A stretch of DNA of 64,000 nt, from positions 135,561 to 199,560 of the forward strand of contig JAFAEQ010000015.1 in the NCBI GenBank assembly GCA_023423935.1, written 5' to 3'. The notes beneath the pieces were generated by a model that made no database searches, was not told the DNA's origin, and saw only the letters and a program-made list of their open reading frames with translations. The DNA comes from Pseudomonadota bacterium (GTDB taxonomy: Bacteria > Pseudomonadota > Gammaproteobacteria > Steroidobacterales > Steroidobacteraceae). The position numbers were made by a program, and so were the translations under genes. This document shows positions 52,433-62,037 of the stretch, in pieces. How positions within the stretch are numbered: the first letter of the stretch is position 1; every line of letters begins with the position of its first letter.

Positions 52433-52675
52433 TCAAGCAAACGCACTCAACGGATTAGGAATGCGCTCCATCTCGTACCCCAATGTCTCGCGGGTCACGG
52501 GGTCGATGATGGGATTGCCGCGGCGGAAGGCGCCGGTGGTGATGGCGTGCTGGCCGAAGGTGCTTTCGAGGTCGGCGGTCTGCAGGGACAGTTCGCCGTT
52601 GGCTTCGCGGATGAGCACCTGGGTGCCGTTGCTTTCATCCAGCATCCAGCCGACCACTTCGCATTTGCGTTCCAT
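52433..52675 (-). CDS. Small conserved-looking hypothetical protein
   Basis: An 80-aa protein I do not recognise (MERKCEVVGWMLDESNGTQV, ending LSAFA). It is acidic and mixed alpha/beta in character, with no signal or membrane segment. GAGATGGAACGC-type sequence offers a reasonable ribosome site, and codon usage looks normal. It is followed directly by the 9-mer array. No function is proposed. Confidence 0.5.
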   Translation of the reverse strand: MERKCEVVGWMLDESNGTQVLIREANGELSLQTADLESTFGQHAITTGAFRRGNPIIDPVTRETLGYEMERIPNPLSAFA

Positions 52676-52953
52676 TTCGAGCTGCCCCTGTTGAGTCTGT
52701 GCCTGACGTAGTGCAATGCCTGTGCCAGCCGTGAGCTCATAACCGAATCAAGGCGTTGCGAGTGTGCGCAGTGGAGCGGACGGGTGACGCCGATTGTCAC
52801 GTTGCGACCAGGGCGCACGCGCCGTCACAAGGCGACGCTGATTGCAGACACGCCCGATCCTGCGCTGCGCGTCCAGCGGTCAAATACGTTCCACGCACTG
52901 CAACATGATTGGTTTAGTCTTCGTCGCTTCCTGATCTTGCGGACGAAGAACAC

Positions 52954-54573
52954 ATGAAACGATCTGCGCTCGCCCTCGCTTGGCTTCTTTCGGCCTCATC
53001 GTTCGCATCGAATGCCGATTTGCCCAAGCCGAAACTGGTGGTGGCTGTCGCCGTCGATCAGTTCTCCGCCGATGTCTTCACGGAGTATCGGCCGCTCTAC
53101 CGGTACGGGCTGGCGCGGCTTTCCCAGGGTGTCGTGTATCCGCGCGGTCACCAGAGCCACGCCGGGACCGAGACCTGCCCCGGACATTCCACGATTCTCA
53201 CCGGCGCGCGGCCGGCCCGTAGCGGCATCATCGCGAACGATTGGCAGGATCCGACGCTGCCGCGGATGAGCAACGGCAAGGAGAGCTACACCATCTACTG
53301 TGCCGAGAAGCCGGGGCCGGCAGGCAGCGATGTGCGCCCGCAGGTGATTTCTCCCGATCTGTTGAAAGTGCCGACGCTGGGCGATCGCATGAAGGATGTG
53401 GATGCGAACACACGCGTCGTTGCGGTATCGGGCAAGGATCGCTCGGCGGTGATGCTGGGCGGTCACAAGGCGGATCTCACACTGTGGTGGAGCTATGCCG
53501 GTTTCATCACCTATCCCGATCAAGGTGCGCGCATTCCCGCTGCGATCGAGAAGCAGGTCAATCCTGCGTACCTGGCTTCGTACAAAAAGGGTGTGAAAGT
53601 ACAGCTGCCGCCGGAGTGCACGTCGCGCTCCCAAGCGCAGCCCGTGACGAACGAGTTGAGCGTCGGCACGTTGCGCGAAGTGGAACCCAACTCGCGACGC
53701 TGGCGTGGGACGCCGCAATTGGATGTGTTCACGCTCGATGCTGCGTTGGCCGCACTCGATGCGCTGCAACTCGGTAAGCGCGACTCGACGGATCTGTTGG
53801 CCATCAGCTTCGCAGGCACCGACTACGCCGGTCACTACTACGGAACGGAAGGCGCGGAGATGTGCACGCAGCAACTCGCACTCGATCGCACGCTCGGCCG
53901 TCTGCTCGATGAACTGAACAAGCGCAAGCTGTCGTATGTCCTTGCGCTCACGGCCGATCATGGCGGCGTGGATGTCACGGAGCGCAACCGCGAGCGTGGC
54001 GTTGCCGCCGAACGCATGGACCTGGAACTGCTGCCGGACAATATGAGCGAACGACTGCGCAAAGAGCTCGGCCTCAGCGGGCCGGCGTTGATCGGCGGCG
54101 ATTTCACCAACGATGTCTATGTGTCGCCGAAAGTTGCGACCGCGGATCGCGAGCGCGTGCTGAACGCGGCCAGGCGCGCCTATCTGTCCCATCCGCAGGT
54201 CGAGACGGTCTTCACGAAGAACGAACTGATCGCCGCGGCCCCGCCGCATGGGTTGATCGACGAATGGACGTTACTGGAACGCGCCAAGGCGAGCTTCGAT
54301 CCGCAACGCTCAGGCGATCTCGTGGTGCTGCTCAAGCCGTACGTGAACATCTATCACCTGCCCGAGAACAGCGAGACCGACTATGTGACGACGCACGGCT
54401 CGCCCTGGAACTACGATCGTCGCGTGCCGATCCTGTTCTGGTGGCCGGGTGTGCGCGGTTTCGAGCAGCCGACGCCGGTCGAAACCGTTGATATCGCACC
54501 GACGCTGGCGACGCTCATTGGTCTTGAGATTCCTGCGGATGAGATCGACGGTCGAGCGTTGAAGCTGCAGTGA
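52954..54573 (+). CDS. Alkaline phosphatase family protein (PafA/SPAP-like)
   Basis: A 539-aa exported phosphatase of the alkaline-phosphatase superfamily. The signal peptide is MKRSALALAWLLSASSFASN. The nucleophile threonine lies in HAGTETCPGHSTILTG (residues about 70-83). Metal-binding Asp/His motifs are VAVDQFSAD near the N-terminus, FAGTDYAGHYYG, LALTADHGGVD and TTHGSPWNYD. It removes phosphate from monoesters and belongs to the group of calcium/zinc-dependent periplasmic phosphatases of Sphingomonas and Flavobacteria. It is convergent with the GH5 gene. Confidence 0.9.
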   Translation: MKRSALALAWLLSASSFASNADLPKPKLVVAVAVDQFSADVFTEYRPLYRYGLARLSQGVVYPRGHQSHAGTETCPGHSTILTGARPARSGIIANDWQDPTLPRMSNGKESYTIYCAEKPGPAGSDVRPQVISPDLLKVPTLGDRMKDVDANTRVVAVSGKDRSAVMLGGHKADLTLWWSYAGFITYPDQGARIPAAIEKQVNPAYLASYKKGVKVQLPPECTSRSQAQPVTNELSVGTLREVEPNSRRWRGTPQLDVFTLDAALAALDALQLGKRDSTDLLAISFAGTDYAGHYYGTEGAEMCTQQLALDRTLGRLLDELNKRKLSYVLALTADHGGVDVTERNRERGVAAERMDLELLPDNMSERLRKELGLSGPALIGGDFTNDVYVSPKVATADRERVLNAARRAYLSHPQVETVFTKNELIAAAPPHGLIDEWTLLERAKASFDPQRSGDLVVLLKPYVNIYHLPENSETDYVTTHGSPWNYDRRVPILFWWPGVRGFEQPTPVETVDIAPTLATLIGLEIPADEIDGRALKLQ

Positions 54574-54591
54574 TCGTGAAGGCCGGCAGGA

Positions 54592-55584
54592 TCATTCGGC
54601 TTGCGGAATCAGCGCACGATGGATCGGCTCGATCCATCGATCGCGATCCAGGTCGTACACGATGAAGTCGCTGTCGAACTGCCAGTAGGCCCAGGCCCAG
54701 CCGCGCTTTTCTGCAGCGCGTGCCACTGCATCGGTATAAGCGACTCGCGATGACATCGGCGCCTTGTCGTACGCGCCGAACTCGCCCAACAAGATGGGCC
54801 GATCGTGCTCCTTGCTCCATGCCTGTACGGCATCGAAGTCTGCCTCGAGCGCCGCACGTTCTTCGGGCGAACCCCAGGTGACGCCCAGCTTGTCGTGCTC
54901 GGGTGTCCAGCGCGCACCTTGATGTGTGAATGCCATCGGCAGGTAGTAGTGCACGGTGACGATCAGATGCCGATCGTTCTTCGGCAGCTCCAGCCGGTCG
55001 AGCCAGCGCACGTTGTTCCAGAAGGCCGGTCCGACGATCACGTTGCGGTCCGGGTTCGTTTTGCGAATGACCGCGAGCGCTTCGGCGAGCAGCGAGTTCC
55101 AGTGCGCATCGAGCGCGCGATTCGGCTCATTGAGTATTTCGAAGATCACCTTGGGTGATGACTGCTGGTAGGCCGATGCTACCTGCGTCCAGAAAGCGAT
55201 CAGCTTGCGTCGACAGGTGACGACGTCCTGGCCGCACACACTGAAATCGTGCTCATCGAGAATGACGGTGAGATCCTGCTCGAGTGCAGCCTGCACCAGC
55301 TCGTTCAACGTGGCGAACCACTGCTCCGAAAGCTTGTCGTTCTCGTCCATGTGCTGGAAGGCCTGCAGCACCATCCGCACCGAATCGAATCCGCCCTCGC
55401 GGATGACTTTCATATGGCGCGTCTGAAATCTCGCCTTGGCGGGATCCTTCCACAGGGGATCGTAGCCGACGATGTTCACGCCACGGCCGATATCGCGGAC
55501 CGCGTCGACGGCTGAAGGCAGGTCTGCGCAATAGGCGAGGGTGGGTAACAGCCAGGCTAATGCCAGGACGATCGGTCTTCTCAT
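54592..55584 (-). CDS. GH5 endoglucanase-like hydrolase
   Basis: A 330-aa exported GH5 enzyme. The signal peptide is MRRPIVLALAWLLPTLAYCA. The acid/base is Glu153 in IFEILNEPNR and the nucleophile is Glu268 in LLGEFGAYD; HYYLPMAF between them fits. GH5 members cut beta-1,4- or beta-1,3-glucans, mannans and related polymers, and the subfamily is not clear from here. It ends 18 bases from the phosphatase stop, with no clear terminator between them. Confidence 0.9.
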   Translation of the reverse strand: MRRPIVLALAWLLPTLAYCADLPSAVDAVRDIGRGVNIVGYDPLWKDPAKARFQTRHMKVIREGGFDSVRMVLQAFQHMDENDKLSEQWFATLNELVQAALEQDLTVILDEHDFSVCGQDVVTCRRKLIAFWTQVASAYQQSSPKVIFEILNEPNRALDAHWNSLLAEALAVIRKTNPDRNVIVGPAFWNNVRWLDRLELPKNDRHLIVTVHYYLPMAFTHQGARWTPEHDKLGVTWGSPEERAALEADFDAVQAWSKEHDRPILLGEFGAYDKAPMSSRVAYTDAVARAAEKRGWAWAYWQFDSDFIVYDLDRDRWIEPIHRALIPQAE

Positions 55585-55662
55585 GTCATCCCCATGACAG
55601 TGGTGCACGCCGCGCTGCGAGATGAGATCTCGCAGCGCGGTGCAATCGAATCCAGTGACTTT

Positions 55663-56136
55663 CTATTGGAAAAAGGCGTCGCGTGGAATGAGGCGCAGGA
55701 TCGCATCGGGACCCTGATTCACGACGTCCTTGGAGATCGCCTCCGCCACCAGAGACTGAGAATGATCGGGCAGCCATTGACGTAGCAAGCCAAGCATCTT
55801 CGGCGGAGCGATCAGCATGAGCTTGTCGAATTCCTTCTTGGTGCGTCCGCTGTCGATGCGATGGGCGACTACCTTGGCGAAGAGTTCCACATCGTGGCGT
55901 TCGGTGCTGCGCTCGCCGTTGACTCCGTGACGGTGACCCTGCTGCGGTCCGTTGCCGTGAGGAGAGCCGATGCCACTGCCGAAGCGTCGCCCCGGGCGGT
56001 CGGTCTCCAGGTCCGTGTCTCTCAGGCCCGCCTTCGGATTCTGGATCGAGCCGCGAGCGGTCAGCGGTCCGTTCGGGTTGAATGCGTCGAAGAAATTGGC
56101 CTGACGTTCATCGGCAACCACGATTCGCAGGTTCAT
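55663..56136 (-). CDS. Host attachment family protein
   Basis: A 157-aa protein of the 'host attachment' (Host_attach) family. The opening MNLRIVVADERQANFFDAF and the end FDKLMLIAPPKMLGLLRQWL, then VNQGPDAILRL, match that family. The middle is basic, His/Gly/Arg-rich and probably disordered. The family name comes from an Agrobacterium gene and no enzymatic role is known. It is divergent from the oligoglucan phosphorylase at 56550, 413 bases away. Confidence 0.85.
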   Translation of the reverse strand: MNLRIVVADERQANFFDAFNPNGPLTARGSIQNPKAGLRDTDLETDRPGRRFGSGIGSPHGNGPQQGHRHGVNGERSTERHDVELFAKVVAHRIDSGRTKKEFDKLMLIAPPKMLGLLRQWLPDHSQSLVAEAISKDVVNQGPDAILRLIPRDAFFQ

Positions 56137-56549
56137 GTCATACCTCCATCGGCGGGTTCATACGAGCGGTGCGGCACGAGGGCAGGAGAGGTCGCGTGCG
56201 CGCGCCGTCGCGCGCCCGGACGTGAGAGATCTTCCTCCATGCTTCCGTGTCGCGTTCTGAAGAATTGGATGGCCCCAACGAATCTGTCGTTTATTCATCG
56301 CTGTCGGCGCCACGATGGGCTCGTCTCTCGCCCCTGTCATCCGGTCACATCCTTTGGCAGCTCTTTCGAACTGCCCGGGAGCGCCCAGGGCGGTCGTCAA
56401 CGTGCATCGCGGCTCCTTCTACTTTCTAAGTCAATGGCGCTTCGCGATTCCAAGTTCCGCGCGAATCGTGGGCGTTGCCGCACGTCCGGTAAATTCCTGC
56501 TTGTGTCAGCCGTTTGCACGAACTGTGGGCGGTCCGTGACAATCCACGC
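56137..56549. other. Divergent intergenic region
   Basis: 413 bases between the host-attachment-family gene and the phosphorylase gene. I see no gene, no clear hairpin and no operator copy; both promoters must lie here. Confidence 0.4.
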
Positions 56550-59500
56550 ATGCTTCATCAAGCGCTTGCAGCAGATGCGCGTCGACTCGCGGGCGGCGAC
56601 GGTCTGTGTATCGAAATCTATGACCATGGCTGTGTCCGGCGTATCGACCATGGCGCGACGATGGTCAATCTGTTCTTGCCGAACGCCGTGGAGTGCGGGC
56701 TTATCCAGCTCTACTTCCGAAGTCGCCTGCCGAACGGAAGTCGCGAGGTCTGCCGCCTGCTGGGGCCGGCGAGCACGACGCGCGGACGCCGGGTCGCCCA
56801 GAACCGATGGGTCGGGGTCGGTACCTGGCAGGGCCTCCGCTATGCGGTGACTTTGCAACTGTCGCATCAGCGCGCCTGCTGGTTCTGGCATGTGGATGTC
56901 GAGAACACCCACGACGCCGACCTCCAGCTCGATCTGCTCTACACGCAGGACGTCGGGCTCGCCGCTTACGGTGCAATCCGTCTGAACGAGTACTACGTCA
57001 GCCAGTACATCGATCACACGCCGCTGCGCCACGAGCGGCACGGCTGGTCGGTGGCGTCCCGGCAGAATCTTGCCAGCGATCGACGTCATCCCTGGTGCCT
57101 GATCGGTTCGCTCGGTCGCGCCGAGTCCTATGCGACCGATGCATTGCAGGTCCATGGGTTGGCGCTGCGTTCGGGGGCGACCATCTTATCCATCGAAGAC
57201 TTGCCCGCCACGCGACTGCAGCATGAGCATTCGCTGGTTGCGCTGGAGGAGGAGCGAGTGAGTCTCGCGCCAGGCGCCTCGCATCAGTTCGGGTTCTTCG
57301 GCCTGGTGAGCGCGGATCATCCTGACGCATCGTCTGCCGAAGATCTCGCTGTTCTCGAAGAAGCGACGGCGCTGGCCGAAGCCGCCTACACGCCTGTGGC
57401 GAGCGATATGCGCGCCGATCCGGCCACGCCAGTCTCCGCCGCCAACTGGTTCACGGCCGCGCCGCCGCTGAGCGTGTCGAAGCCCGATGCGGTGACGCTT
57501 CGTTCGTTGTTTCCGGGTGAATGGCGTCACCGCGAAACGGACGCGCAGTCCAACGTGCTTTCATTCTTCTACGGCGAGGATCGCCACGTCGTGCTGCGCG
57601 ACAAGGAACTGCTCGTGTTGCGCCCCCATGGCCATCTGCTGCGAACGGGTCGCGCGGCGGTCCCCGATGAGGGCGCGTTGACGTCCACGGTATGGATGGC
57701 AGGGGTGTTCAATTCGATGCTCACGCAAGGTCACGTGAGCATCAATCGACTGCTGTCGACCGTGCACACCTATCTCGGCGTGTTCCGGTCGCATGGACAA
57801 CGCGTCTTCGTGGATCTGGGTCAGGGATGGCGGCTGCTCGATGTGCCGTCGATCTTCGAGATCTCACCCGATGCCTGTCGCTGGATCTATCTGCATCCGC
57901 AAGGGCAGATCGAAGTCACGACGCGCATCAACGACGATCCGCATGAGTTGCATCTGGAGATCGCCGTGAGTAACGGCGTGCCCGTGCGGTGTCTGATCAC
58001 GCACCATGTCGCGCTCAATGGCGATGACGGCAGCACGACACAGCCGATTCAATGGGTGAACAACTCGGGCGTCATCGAGCTGCGTCCTGCGGCAGGCACC
58101 GAGCTGCATCGCCGTTTTCCTCACGGAAGCTTTCAGATCGCGGCAGCACCCGGCACGCGTGTCGAACAGGTCGGGGGCGATGAGCTGCTGTTCCTCGACG
58201 GCCGTTCCCGTCAGCAGCCCTATCTGTGTTTCATCACCGCCGCGAGCAGCCATATCGAGCTGCATCTGCGCGGTCGACTGATCGGCGAACAGAAGCTGGA
58301 CTCGGCACTGTGCTGGACGCCGAGCGCGCAATTGCCCGTCATCGAGGCGCCGAATGTGCGTGAAGCTGCGGCCGTGGGCCGGATGGCGGCGATCCTTCCC
58401 TGGTTCACGCACAACGCACTCATCCACTATCTCTCGCCGCGAGGACTGGAGCAGTACTCGGGCGGCGGTTGGGGTACGCGCGATGTCACGCAGGGGCCGG
58501 TCGAGCTGTTGCTGGCGCTCAATCATGTGCAGCCGATCCGCGACCTCCTGATCCGGGTGATGAAGGCGCAGAACGCGAATGGGGACTGGCCGCAATGGTT
58601 CATGTTCTACGAACGCGAGCGCACGATTCGTGCGGCCGATTCACATGGCGATATCGTGTTCTGGCCATTGCTGGCGCTCGCGCAATATCTGCTTGCTTCG
58701 GGCGATACGCAGCTGCTCGACGAACCCGTTCCGTTCTTCGATATGGAAGGGTCGGTCACGATGTGGGATCACGTCGAACGTGCGCTCGGCGTGATTCGCG
58801 AGCGCAGGATCGAACGCACCGCGTTGGCGGCTTACGGGCACGGCGACTGGAACGACTCGTTGCAGCCGGCCGATCCTGCGATGCGCGAACACATGTGCAG
58901 TGCCTGGACGGTGACGCTGCATCATCAGGTGCTCACGACATTGGCGCGCGCCATGCGACTTGCCGAGCGTGCGCGTGTTGCGGATGAGCTCGAAGCCGAA
59001 GCGGGTCGTGTTCGAGAGGATTTTCAGCGCTTGCTCATCATCGACGATGTTCTCGCCGGGTACGCGCTGTTCGATGCGGGCAAGGTCCGTTATCTGCTGC
59101 ATCCCCGCGATGAAAGCACCGGCGTGCAATACAGCTCGCTGGCGATGATTCACGCCATTCTCGAAGGCCTGCTGACGCCCGCGCAGGCGAAGCATCATCT
59201 CGACATCATCCGTCAGCACCTGTTGGGTCCCGATGGCGTCAGGCTGTTCGACCGGCCGCTGCCTTATCGGGGCGGGACGATGCGGTTTTTCCAGCGAGCC
59301 GAGACGGCCACCTTCTTCGGTCGCGAGATCGGGCTTATGTACATGCATGCGCATCTGCGTTACGCGCAGGCGCTTGCGTATCTGGGCGAAACCGATGCGT
59401 TCTTCGTGGCCCTGAGCCAGGCCAATCCGATCGCCATTCGCGAGCTGGTGCCGAGCGCGACCGTCCGGCAGGCGAACTGCTATTACTCGAGCTCGGATGC

Positions 59501-59924
59501 GGCATTCAACGACCGCTATGAGGCGAGCGCACGTTACGAAGACATCAACACCGGCCGGGTGGCGCTCGATGGCGGATGGCGTGTCTACTCGAGCGGCGCC
59601 GGCATTGCGGTCGGTCTGATCATCCGTCGCTTTCTCGGTATCAGCTGCGAACATCGCGAGCTCGTGCTCGATCCGGCGATCCCGCGCGAGCTGAGCGGGC
59701 TGCGCGTCGAGCTTTCGATCTACGAACGGCCGTGCCGTATCGCTTATTCCATCCAGGGGCGAGGTCACGGCGTGACCCGAGTGACGATCAACGGCGAGGC
59801 GATGTCGTTCGATCGTGAAGAAAATCCGTATCGGCAGGGGGCGGCCCGATTGAATGCGGCAGCGGTACGGGCAGCATTGAGAGGCGCGGACAACGAGATC
59901 ACCATCGAGCTGGGGAATCTCTGA
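56550..59924 (+). CDS. 1,2-beta-oligoglucan phosphorylase-like, GH94
   Basis: A large (1124 aa) cytoplasmic GH94-type phosphorylase. Signals are the N-terminal beta-sandwich (WFWHVDVENTHDADLQLDLL) and the alpha/alpha barrel with SGGGWGTRDVTQGPVELL, NANGDWPQWFMFYERERTIR, DSHGDIVFWPLLALAQYLL and GHGDWNDSLQPADPAMREHM. These match the 1,2-beta-oligoglucan phosphorylases (sophorooligosaccharide type, as in Listeria) more than cellobiose phosphorylase. The typical RDxNQD of cellobiose enzymes is RDVTQGP here. The reaction would cleave beta-1,2-glucan oligomers with phosphate to give glucose 1-phosphate. The ATG at 56550 is chosen over an upstream TTG; the ribosome site is weak. The stop codon lies in the 103-bp repeat copy B. 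Confidence 0.82.
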   Translation: MLHQALAADARRLAGGDGLCIEIYDHGCVRRIDHGATMVNLFLPNAVECGLIQLYFRSRLPNGSREVCRLLGPASTTRGRRVAQNRWVGVGTWQGLRYAVTLQLSHQRACWFWHVDVENTHDADLQLDLLYTQDVGLAAYGAIRLNEYYVSQYIDHTPLRHERHGWSVASRQNLASDRRHPWCLIGSLGRAESYATDALQVHGLALRSGATILSIEDLPATRLQHEHSLVALEEERVSLAPGASHQFGFFGLVSADHPDASSAEDLAVLEEATALAEAAYTPVASDMRADPATPVSAANWFTAAPPLSVSKPDAVTLRSLFPGEWRHRETDAQSNVLSFFYGEDRHVVLRDKELLVLRPHGHLLRTGRAAVPDEGALTSTVWMAGVFNSMLTQGHVSINRLLSTVHTYLGVFRSHGQRVFVDLGQGWRLLDVPSIFEISPDACRWIYLHPQGQIEVTTRINDDPHELHLEIAVSNGVPVRCLITHHVALNGDDGSTTQPIQWVNNSGVIELRPAAGTELHRRFPHGSFQIAAAPGTRVEQVGGDELLFLDGRSRQQPYLCFITAASSHIELHLRGRLIGEQKLDSALCWTPSAQLPVIEAPNVREAAAVGRMAAILPWFTHNALIHYLSPRGLEQYSGGGWGTRDVTQGPVELLLALNHVQPIRDLLIRVMKAQNANGDWPQWFMFYERERTIRAADSHGDIVFWPLLALAQYLLASGDTQLLDEPVPFFDMEGSVTMWDHVERALGVIRERRIERTALAAYGHGDWNDSLQPADPAMREHMCSAWTVTLHHQVLTTLARAMRLAERARVADELEAEAGRVREDFQRLLIIDDVLAGYALFDAGKVRYLLHPRDESTGVQYSSLAMIHAILEGLLTPAQAKHHLDIIRQHLLGPDGVRLFDRPLPYRGGTMRFFQRAETATFFGREIGLMYMHAHLRYAQALAYLGETDAFFVALSQANPIAIRELVPSATVRQANCYYSSSDAAFNDRYEASARYEDINTGRVALDGGWRVYSSGAGIAVGLIIRRFLGISCEHRELVLDPAIPRELSGLRVELSIYERPCRIAYSIQGRGHGVTRVTINGEAMSFDREENPYRQGAARLNAAAVRAALRGADNEITIELGNL

Positions 59925-60025
59925 TCAGTTCGCCATTCGCAACCATAGTTGCTTCGCCCACCGGAGCATTTCAACCAGTTGCAACCTTGCGAAGGTCAGG
60001 GAAGTCGATAAATCAGAGCTTCCCT
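59923..60025 (+). repeat. 103-bp dispersed element, copy B
   Basis: About 90% identical to 26686-26788, with no gaps. It begins inside the TGA stop codon of the GH94 gene. The GCAAC-CATA-GTTGC hairpin and the AGGGAAG / CTTCCCT stem are both kept. It is followed by the membrane-protein leader. Confidence 0.85.
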
Positions 60026-60121
60026 AGGCTGAATCCGTCCGTATGCGCACGGCCGTCGAATCGGAGCGACGCCGTTCGTTTAGGGAAGCAGGCGTATCAA
60101 TCGACAACAGGGAGAACGGCG

Positions 60122-61201
60122 ATGTCCAGCGTCAGCATTGTCCAATCGGCTACATCCGAGGCGCTTGCCGAAGAGAAATCGGCTGCGGAGCGTCTCGCGA
60201 CAGCACGGCGCGTCTTCCAGGGCGCGCTGACGGTCAACTGCATCCTGACGCTCTTTTGCATCGTTGCTTACGCGACGGGGAAGGGCAGCGCGATCGCGGG
60301 AACGTTCGAGGTGAACCTGAAGTCGATCGTCGGCGTGCTGATCGTCGTCACGATCCTTCATGTCGTCTGGGGCTTCATATGGCTCGGCATCAAGTCACTG
60401 CTGCTCGCGCACTTCGTGGGATTCAGCAAACAGGAGCGCGTGCTCGCGTTCTCTTCACGCATGTCTCAGCCTTTTGAAGTCGCAGAGCTGCTGGCGCGGC
60501 ACTCGGAGCGGCGCGTTCGTATCGCGGACATGATCGGACGGCGCGGTCGATTCATCACGATCAGTATCGCGGCATTCATCTATCTCTATGCGTATGTCGA
60601 TACGGAGCGTCCGGCATCGTTTGCAACCGCATTCTTGAGCGCGAATCTCATCGATGCGGTACTCGCGAGCTGGCTGTATATCGCGTTCTTCTATCGCAGC
60701 AATCTGTTCGCCGCAGCCCTGTTCGGGCCGCAGTCGCGAGTGATGGATGGCATGCTGGCGCGGGCCAACTGCCTGCTGATCATCACGCTGTGGACCCTGT
60801 TCAAGTTCGTGCTCGTGCCGATCGGCGGCCAGCTGGCGCAGCTGTATTCGCCCGATCAGTTCGCCGTGATCTTCGCGTTGATCTGGGGCTCCTACATGGT
60901 CACCGACACGCTGGCGGAGATCGGTGGTTCGCTCTACGGCAGGCAAGGCATCCGCGTGCTGGGCATCGGAGATATCAATCGAAAATCGGTGGGCGGCACG
61001 CTGACCGGCTTCGTCGGGTGCTTGCTGTTCTGCCTGACGGTGATCTCGCTCAATGGGTTGCCCGTGTCATGGCTGGCACTCGCCTTCGCGATCTCCCTCT
61101 CCAATTCGGTGCTCGAGTTGATCTCCCCGCGCGGCACGGACGATTTCACGATGGCCACCGCGAACGCGCTGATCTGCTGGGGATTCGGCGCGGCACTGTG
61201 A
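60122..61201 (+). CDS. SEC59/phytol-kinase-like membrane protein
   Basis: A 359-aa protein with about 9-10 membrane segments. GGGAGAACGGCG precedes the chosen ATG, and the open frame upstream lies in repeat copy B. The C-terminal part resembles the SEC59/DGK1/VTE5 family of CTP-dependent lipid kinases: the segment TDTLAEIGGSLYGRQG then INRKSVGGTLTGF fits the D-A...G..G....KS.G pattern, and the end SPRGTDDFTMATANAL fits the following Asp-rich loop. If so, it would phosphorylate a polyprenol, phytol or diacylglycerol. Relation to the GH94 gene is not evident. Confidence 0.6.
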   Translation: MSSVSIVQSATSEALAEEKSAAERLATARRVFQGALTVNCILTLFCIVAYATGKGSAIAGTFEVNLKSIVGVLIVVTILHVVWGFIWLGIKSLLLAHFVGFSKQERVLAFSSRMSQPFEVAELLARHSERRVRIADMIGRRGRFITISIAAFIYLYAYVDTERPASFATAFLSANLIDAVLASWLYIAFFYRSNLFAAALFGPQSRVMDGMLARANCLLIITLWTLFKFVLVPIGGQLAQLYSPDQFAVIFALIWGSYMVTDTLAEIGGSLYGRQGIRVLGIGDINRKSVGGTLTGFVGCLLFCLTVISLNGLPVSWLALAFAISLSNSVLELISPRGTDDFTMATANALICWGFGAAL

Positions 61202-61359
61202 AGCCAGCGCGGGTCGGGCGAACAGAAAAAAAGAGCTGCGGATTAAGGCCGAGTCCTGGACGGTGGGGAATGGCGCGCACATCTGGCATTTCACCGACTT
61301 GTAATTGTAGGCTCCGCGACCATAGTTCGGCTGAACTGCAATTATTGGAGATTCGAGCA

Positions 61360-61626
61360 ATGGCAACAGGCTGGGCCGGCGATGGCGCCGTGCAGGACCA
61401 GATCGATGCGACCGTCAAAGATGCGGTAGAGCGCGCAAAGAGCCGATTGCCCAACGGCCCTGGCCTCACGCATTGCGAACATTGCAGCAAAGAAATTCCC
61501 GAAGCGCGGCGCAACGCAATCCCCGGCGTGCGCCTGTGTGTTGCCTGCCAGGAAGAAGAAGACAAAGAAGCTGCCAGCTTCGCCGGCTATAACCGCCGCG
61601 GGAGCAAGGACAGCCAGCTGCGTTGA
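61360..61626 (+). CDS. DksA/TraR-type C4 zinc-finger protein (YbiI-like)
   Basis: An 88-aa cytoplasmic protein. Four zinc ligands are Cys39, Cys42, Cys60 and Cys63 (HCEHCSKEIPEARRNAIPGV then LCVACQ), exactly the DksA/TraR zinc-finger signature. The N-terminal half is a short helix rather than the coiled coil of full-length DksA, so a YbiI-like small protein is more likely than a transcription co-regulator. ATTGGAG precedes the ATG by 10 bases. The 9-mer repeat array starts soon after its stop. Confidence 0.88.
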   Translation: MATGWAGDGAVQDQIDATVKDAVERAKSRLPNGPGLTHCEHCSKEIPEARRNAIPGVRLCVACQEEEDKEAASFAGYNRRGSKDSQLR

Positions 61627-61842
61627 GCTAGAGGAGAGTCCCCGCGGGGCACGGTTCGGAAAAGAGTCAGGAGTTCACACAGAGATCACAGAGCGCACAG
61701 AGTTCAAAGAGGGATGCGTCAGCGCCTCATCACTTGCATCACTGCCATCACTTTCATCACTCGGAAAAGAATCAGATCTCCACGGGGCACACGGGGATCA
61801 CAGGGCAGGATAGATAGAAGACGTCCTCAGCCATCCCTGTGG

Positions 61843-61860
61843 GTACGGCTTTAGCCGTAC
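61843..61860. repeat. REP-like hairpin in array, copy 1
   Basis: GTACGGCT-TT-AGCCGTAC, a perfect 8-bp stem, embedded in the context CTGTGGGTACGGCTTTAG. An identical copy is at 62020. Confidence 0.75.
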
Positions 61861-62019
61861 TTCTTCGAAGCGAAGACAAGATCTCCACGGGGCACACGGG
61901 GATCACAGGGTTCAGAAAGGAGAGGAGGAGTTCACACAGAGATCACAGAGCGCACAGAGTTGAAAGCGCGAGGCGTCGTCCGAGCTCATCACTGCCATCA
62001 CTTCATTACATCACTGTGG

Positions 62020-62037
62020 GTACGGCTTTAGCCGTAC
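62020..62037. repeat. REP-like hairpin in array, copy 2
   Basis: Identical to 61843-61860, including the preceding CTGTGG and following TTCT. Confidence 0.75.

Noticed and set aside
55663..56136. Prophage hint from the name 'host attachment protein'
   Set aside because: The family is named after a plant-attachment gene of Agrobacterium. No integrase, portal, capsid or tail gene is present in the window.
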